DNA from: Pseudomonas sichuanensis
GTDB lineage: Bacteria > Pseudomonadota > Gammaproteobacteria > Pseudomonadales > Pseudomonadaceae
Direction of reading: 5' to 3'
Length of the DNA stretch: 49,911 nt
Assembly: GCF_003231305.1 (NCBI RefSeq)
Contig: NZ_QKVM01000049.1
Coordinates: 1-49,911 of the forward strand
Shown piece by piece: positions 48,399 through 49,911 of the stretch. Position 1 is the first letter of the stretch. Every line of letters begins with the position of its first letter. Below the pieces are notes generated by a model. That model saw nothing but the letters and a program-made list of their open reading frames with translations, was not told where the DNA came from and did not search any database. Position numbers and translations under genes: made by a program.

Positions 48399-49556
48399 TC
48401 AGTCCGCCACTGCCTCCAACCGCCCCACCCGCCGGTACGCCTGCCGGGCAAAACACACGAACAGCCCGGCCATCAGCGCCAGCGCCATTGGCAACCCATG
48501 GGGCGCCACATCCATCGCCGCGCCACTGACCAGCGGCCCGACCAGGCTACCCACGCCCCACAGCAAGCCGACACTGGCATTGGCCGTGACCAGGTCCTGC
48601 CCTTTGAAGCGCTGCCCGATCAGCACCAACGCCAAGGTATAGATGCCCCCCGCCACGGCGCCCAGCACCACCAGCAGCGGCCACAGCAGCCAGGTCATCT
48701 GCAGCAGCCACGGCAGGCCGATGCCGATACTCATCGCCACCAGCCCGCACACCAGGTGCAGCCCGGTACGCTCGACCCGGTCGGCCAGCCAGCCCAGGGG
48801 CAACTGGAAAATCATGTCGCCGGCGAACACCACGGTCACCATCAGTGCCGCCACGCCCACGGCAAAACCATGGCTGGTGGCATACACCGGCAGCAACGAC
48901 AGCACCACGGCATCGAAGAACGAGAAGAACAGCACCGCCATGCACAGCGCCGGGGCGACGCGGAAGAAGCCGGCCAGGCCGAAGCTCTTCTCGCCTTCCT
49001 CGTGTTCGACATGGTCGTTGGGCACGGTGAACAGGATGCACAGCAGGGCCAGGCCATAGCAGGCGGTGACGATGTAGGTGAGCCACGGGCTGTCGGCGCC
49101 GAGCAGCGCCAGCAGCGCCGGGCCCAGCACCTGGAAGCCGGTGAAGCTGGTGGCGTACAGGGCCATGATCTTGCCGCGGTTGTGGTCCGGGCACAGCTCG
49201 TTGACCCACGACTCGCCGAGGATGATCGCGATGCCCATGCCGATGCCCAGGCCCAGGCGCAGCAGCGCCAGCCACAGCATCGAGTCGAAGGCCCACTCCA
49301 GCAGGGCGATGCTCAGGGTGCACAGGCTGAAGCTGAGCAGGTAGATGGTGCGCCGGGTCAGGTGCTTGCAGCAGGCATCGACCATGAACGCCGAGAGCAT
49401 CATGCCCGCCGCGGGGATCGCCGAAATGATGCCGATCTCCAGGGTTCCCGCCCCGGCCTCGTGCAGGCGCAACGACACCAGCGGCAGGCTCGCCCCAAGG
49501 CTGAAACCCACCACCGACACGGCGAACAACAGGCCCGCCAACAAACGCATGTTCAT
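48399..49556 (-). CDS. MFS transporter (YcaD-like)
   Basis: The 385-residue inner-membrane protein has 12 helices and the YcaD/DHA-like pattern (LLFAVSVVGFSLGASLPLVSLRLHEAGAGTLEIGIISAIPAAGMML and LGESWVNELCPDHNRGKIMALYATSF). It is a proton-coupled exporter of unknown substrate. The start at 49556 follows AAGGAG with good spacing; the longer frame to 49616 has no ribosome site. It converges on the siderophore receptor gene, which may be coincidental. Confidence 0.88.
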   Translation of the reverse strand: MNMRLLAGLLFAVSVVGFSLGASLPLVSLRLHEAGAGTLEIGIISAIPAAGMMLSAFMVDACCKHLTRRTIYLLSFSLCTLSIALLEWAFDSMLWLALLRLGLGIGMGIAIILGESWVNELCPDHNRGKIMALYATSFTGFQVLGPALLALLGADSPWLTYIVTACYGLALLCILFTVPNDHVEHEEGEKSFGLAGFFRVAPALCMAVLFFSFFDAVVLSLLPVYATSHGFAVGVAALMVTVVFAGDMIFQLPLGWLADRVERTGLHLVCGLVAMSIGIGLPWLLQMTWLLWPLLVVLGAVAGGIYTLALVLIGQRFKGQDLVTANASVGLLWGVGSLVGPLVSGAAMDVAPHGLPMALALMAGLFVCFARQAYRRVGRLEAVAD

Positions 49557-49911
49557 GTACCACTCCTTGCCCGCCGACACACAGGTGCTCTGGCCCTGGC
49601 CGGCAGTTGAATCCACTGAAAAATGATCGAACGCAAACGCCCGCCGTCACGCCGGGTAAGGCGCGCAACGCAGGGGCGTGAATCAGTTCAGGGCAAGGTG
49701 TGGCGAGAAGGTGAAGGCAAACAGCACGCTGCGCCGACGCTTGAGCACCGTGTCGCTCGGCCACGCGCGGCGCGCTGTCGGGACGACAGGCTGGCGGGGG
49801 GAACTGAAGACATCGGTACGGCGCATTGCTTGAACTACGCAGGTGGAAGAATGGAGGCGGCACTCTAGGCCAGGGGTGGGCGTTCCGTCAATCGCGGGGC
49901 AAGTCGCATCG
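49557..49911. other. Upstream region of the MFS gene, gene-free
   Basis: No gene is supported. Short frames (for example 49623-49868, plus strand) have no ribosome site or recognisable product. A REP unit (49888-49911, AATCGCGGGGCAAGTCGCAT) is cut by the window edge. Confidence 0.6.

Noticed and set aside
1..49911. CRISPR arrays, insertion sequences or integrase/att sites
   Set aside because: No regularly spaced short repeats, no transposase- or recombinase-like protein and no duplicated tRNA end were seen. The tRNA-Gln is not flanked by foreign DNA.

Overview
The window looks like chromosomal DNA of a fluorescent pseudomonad of the Pseudomonas putida group. The conserved order (TPR lipoprotein)-lolB-ispE-tRNA-Gln-prs-rplY-pth-ychF, the high GC content, the many putida-type REP palindromes (GGGAGCGGGCTTGCCCGCGAT and relatives) and the gene families (DUF6124, DUF3422, FUSC/DUF1656) all point there. 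No plasmid or transposon hallmarks were seen.

Layout. (1) 1-650: a gene-free, repeat-rich stretch. (2) 651-7449: housekeeping block for outer-membrane lipoprotein export, isoprenoid synthesis, tRNA-Gln, PRPP synthesis, ribosomal protein bL25, peptidyl-tRNA hydrolase and YchF. A promoter inside ispE probably drives tRNA-Gln and prs. (3) 7450-8053: intergenic stretch with two terminators, palindromes and a REP pair. (4) 8054-20909: one uninterrupted co-directional cassette of 15 genes for a contractile phage-type tail: completion protein, sheath, tube, C4 zinc finger, tail assembly chaperone with a dnaX-like -1 frameshift site, tape measure, baseplate wedge proteins, fibre, fibre chaperone, hub and spike. 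It has no capsid, terminase, integrase, lysis or repressor gene, so it should make a headless tail particle rather than a phage. (5) 21053-24922: Rieske oxygenase, rubredoxin-reductase fusion, LysR regulator and cupin. (6) 25159-30577: MFS exporter, then a minus-strand aromatic-acid-type efflux operon (FUSC, DUF1656, HlyD-type adaptor) with a LysR regulator. (7) 30638-36083: two tandem isochorismatase-like hydrolases (one a close YcaC relative), a decayed gene remnant, then SnoaL-like protein, NCS1 permease and aldehyde dehydrogenase. (8) 36084-39762: REP-rich palindromic intergenic DNA, a DUF6124 protein with a structured leader, a class II Fic protein with palindromic sites over its promoter, and a DUF3422 membrane protein. 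(9) 39823-44097: MscS-type channel, then Ada and AlkA-type alkylation repair genes with Ada-box-like sites. (10) 44264-48293: iron-starvation cell-surface signalling trio (FecI-type sigma, FecR-type anti-sigma, TonB receptor with signalling domain) with two Fur-like boxes. (11) 48399-49911: MFS transporter and its upstream region.

The most interesting part is the tail cassette. It sits directly behind the essential block, its coding DNA looks like the host's, its gene order differs from P2, F/R-pyocins and Mu, and it encodes several DUF-family or unrecognised proteins. Family names are from recognition of the protein sequences only; no database search was run.
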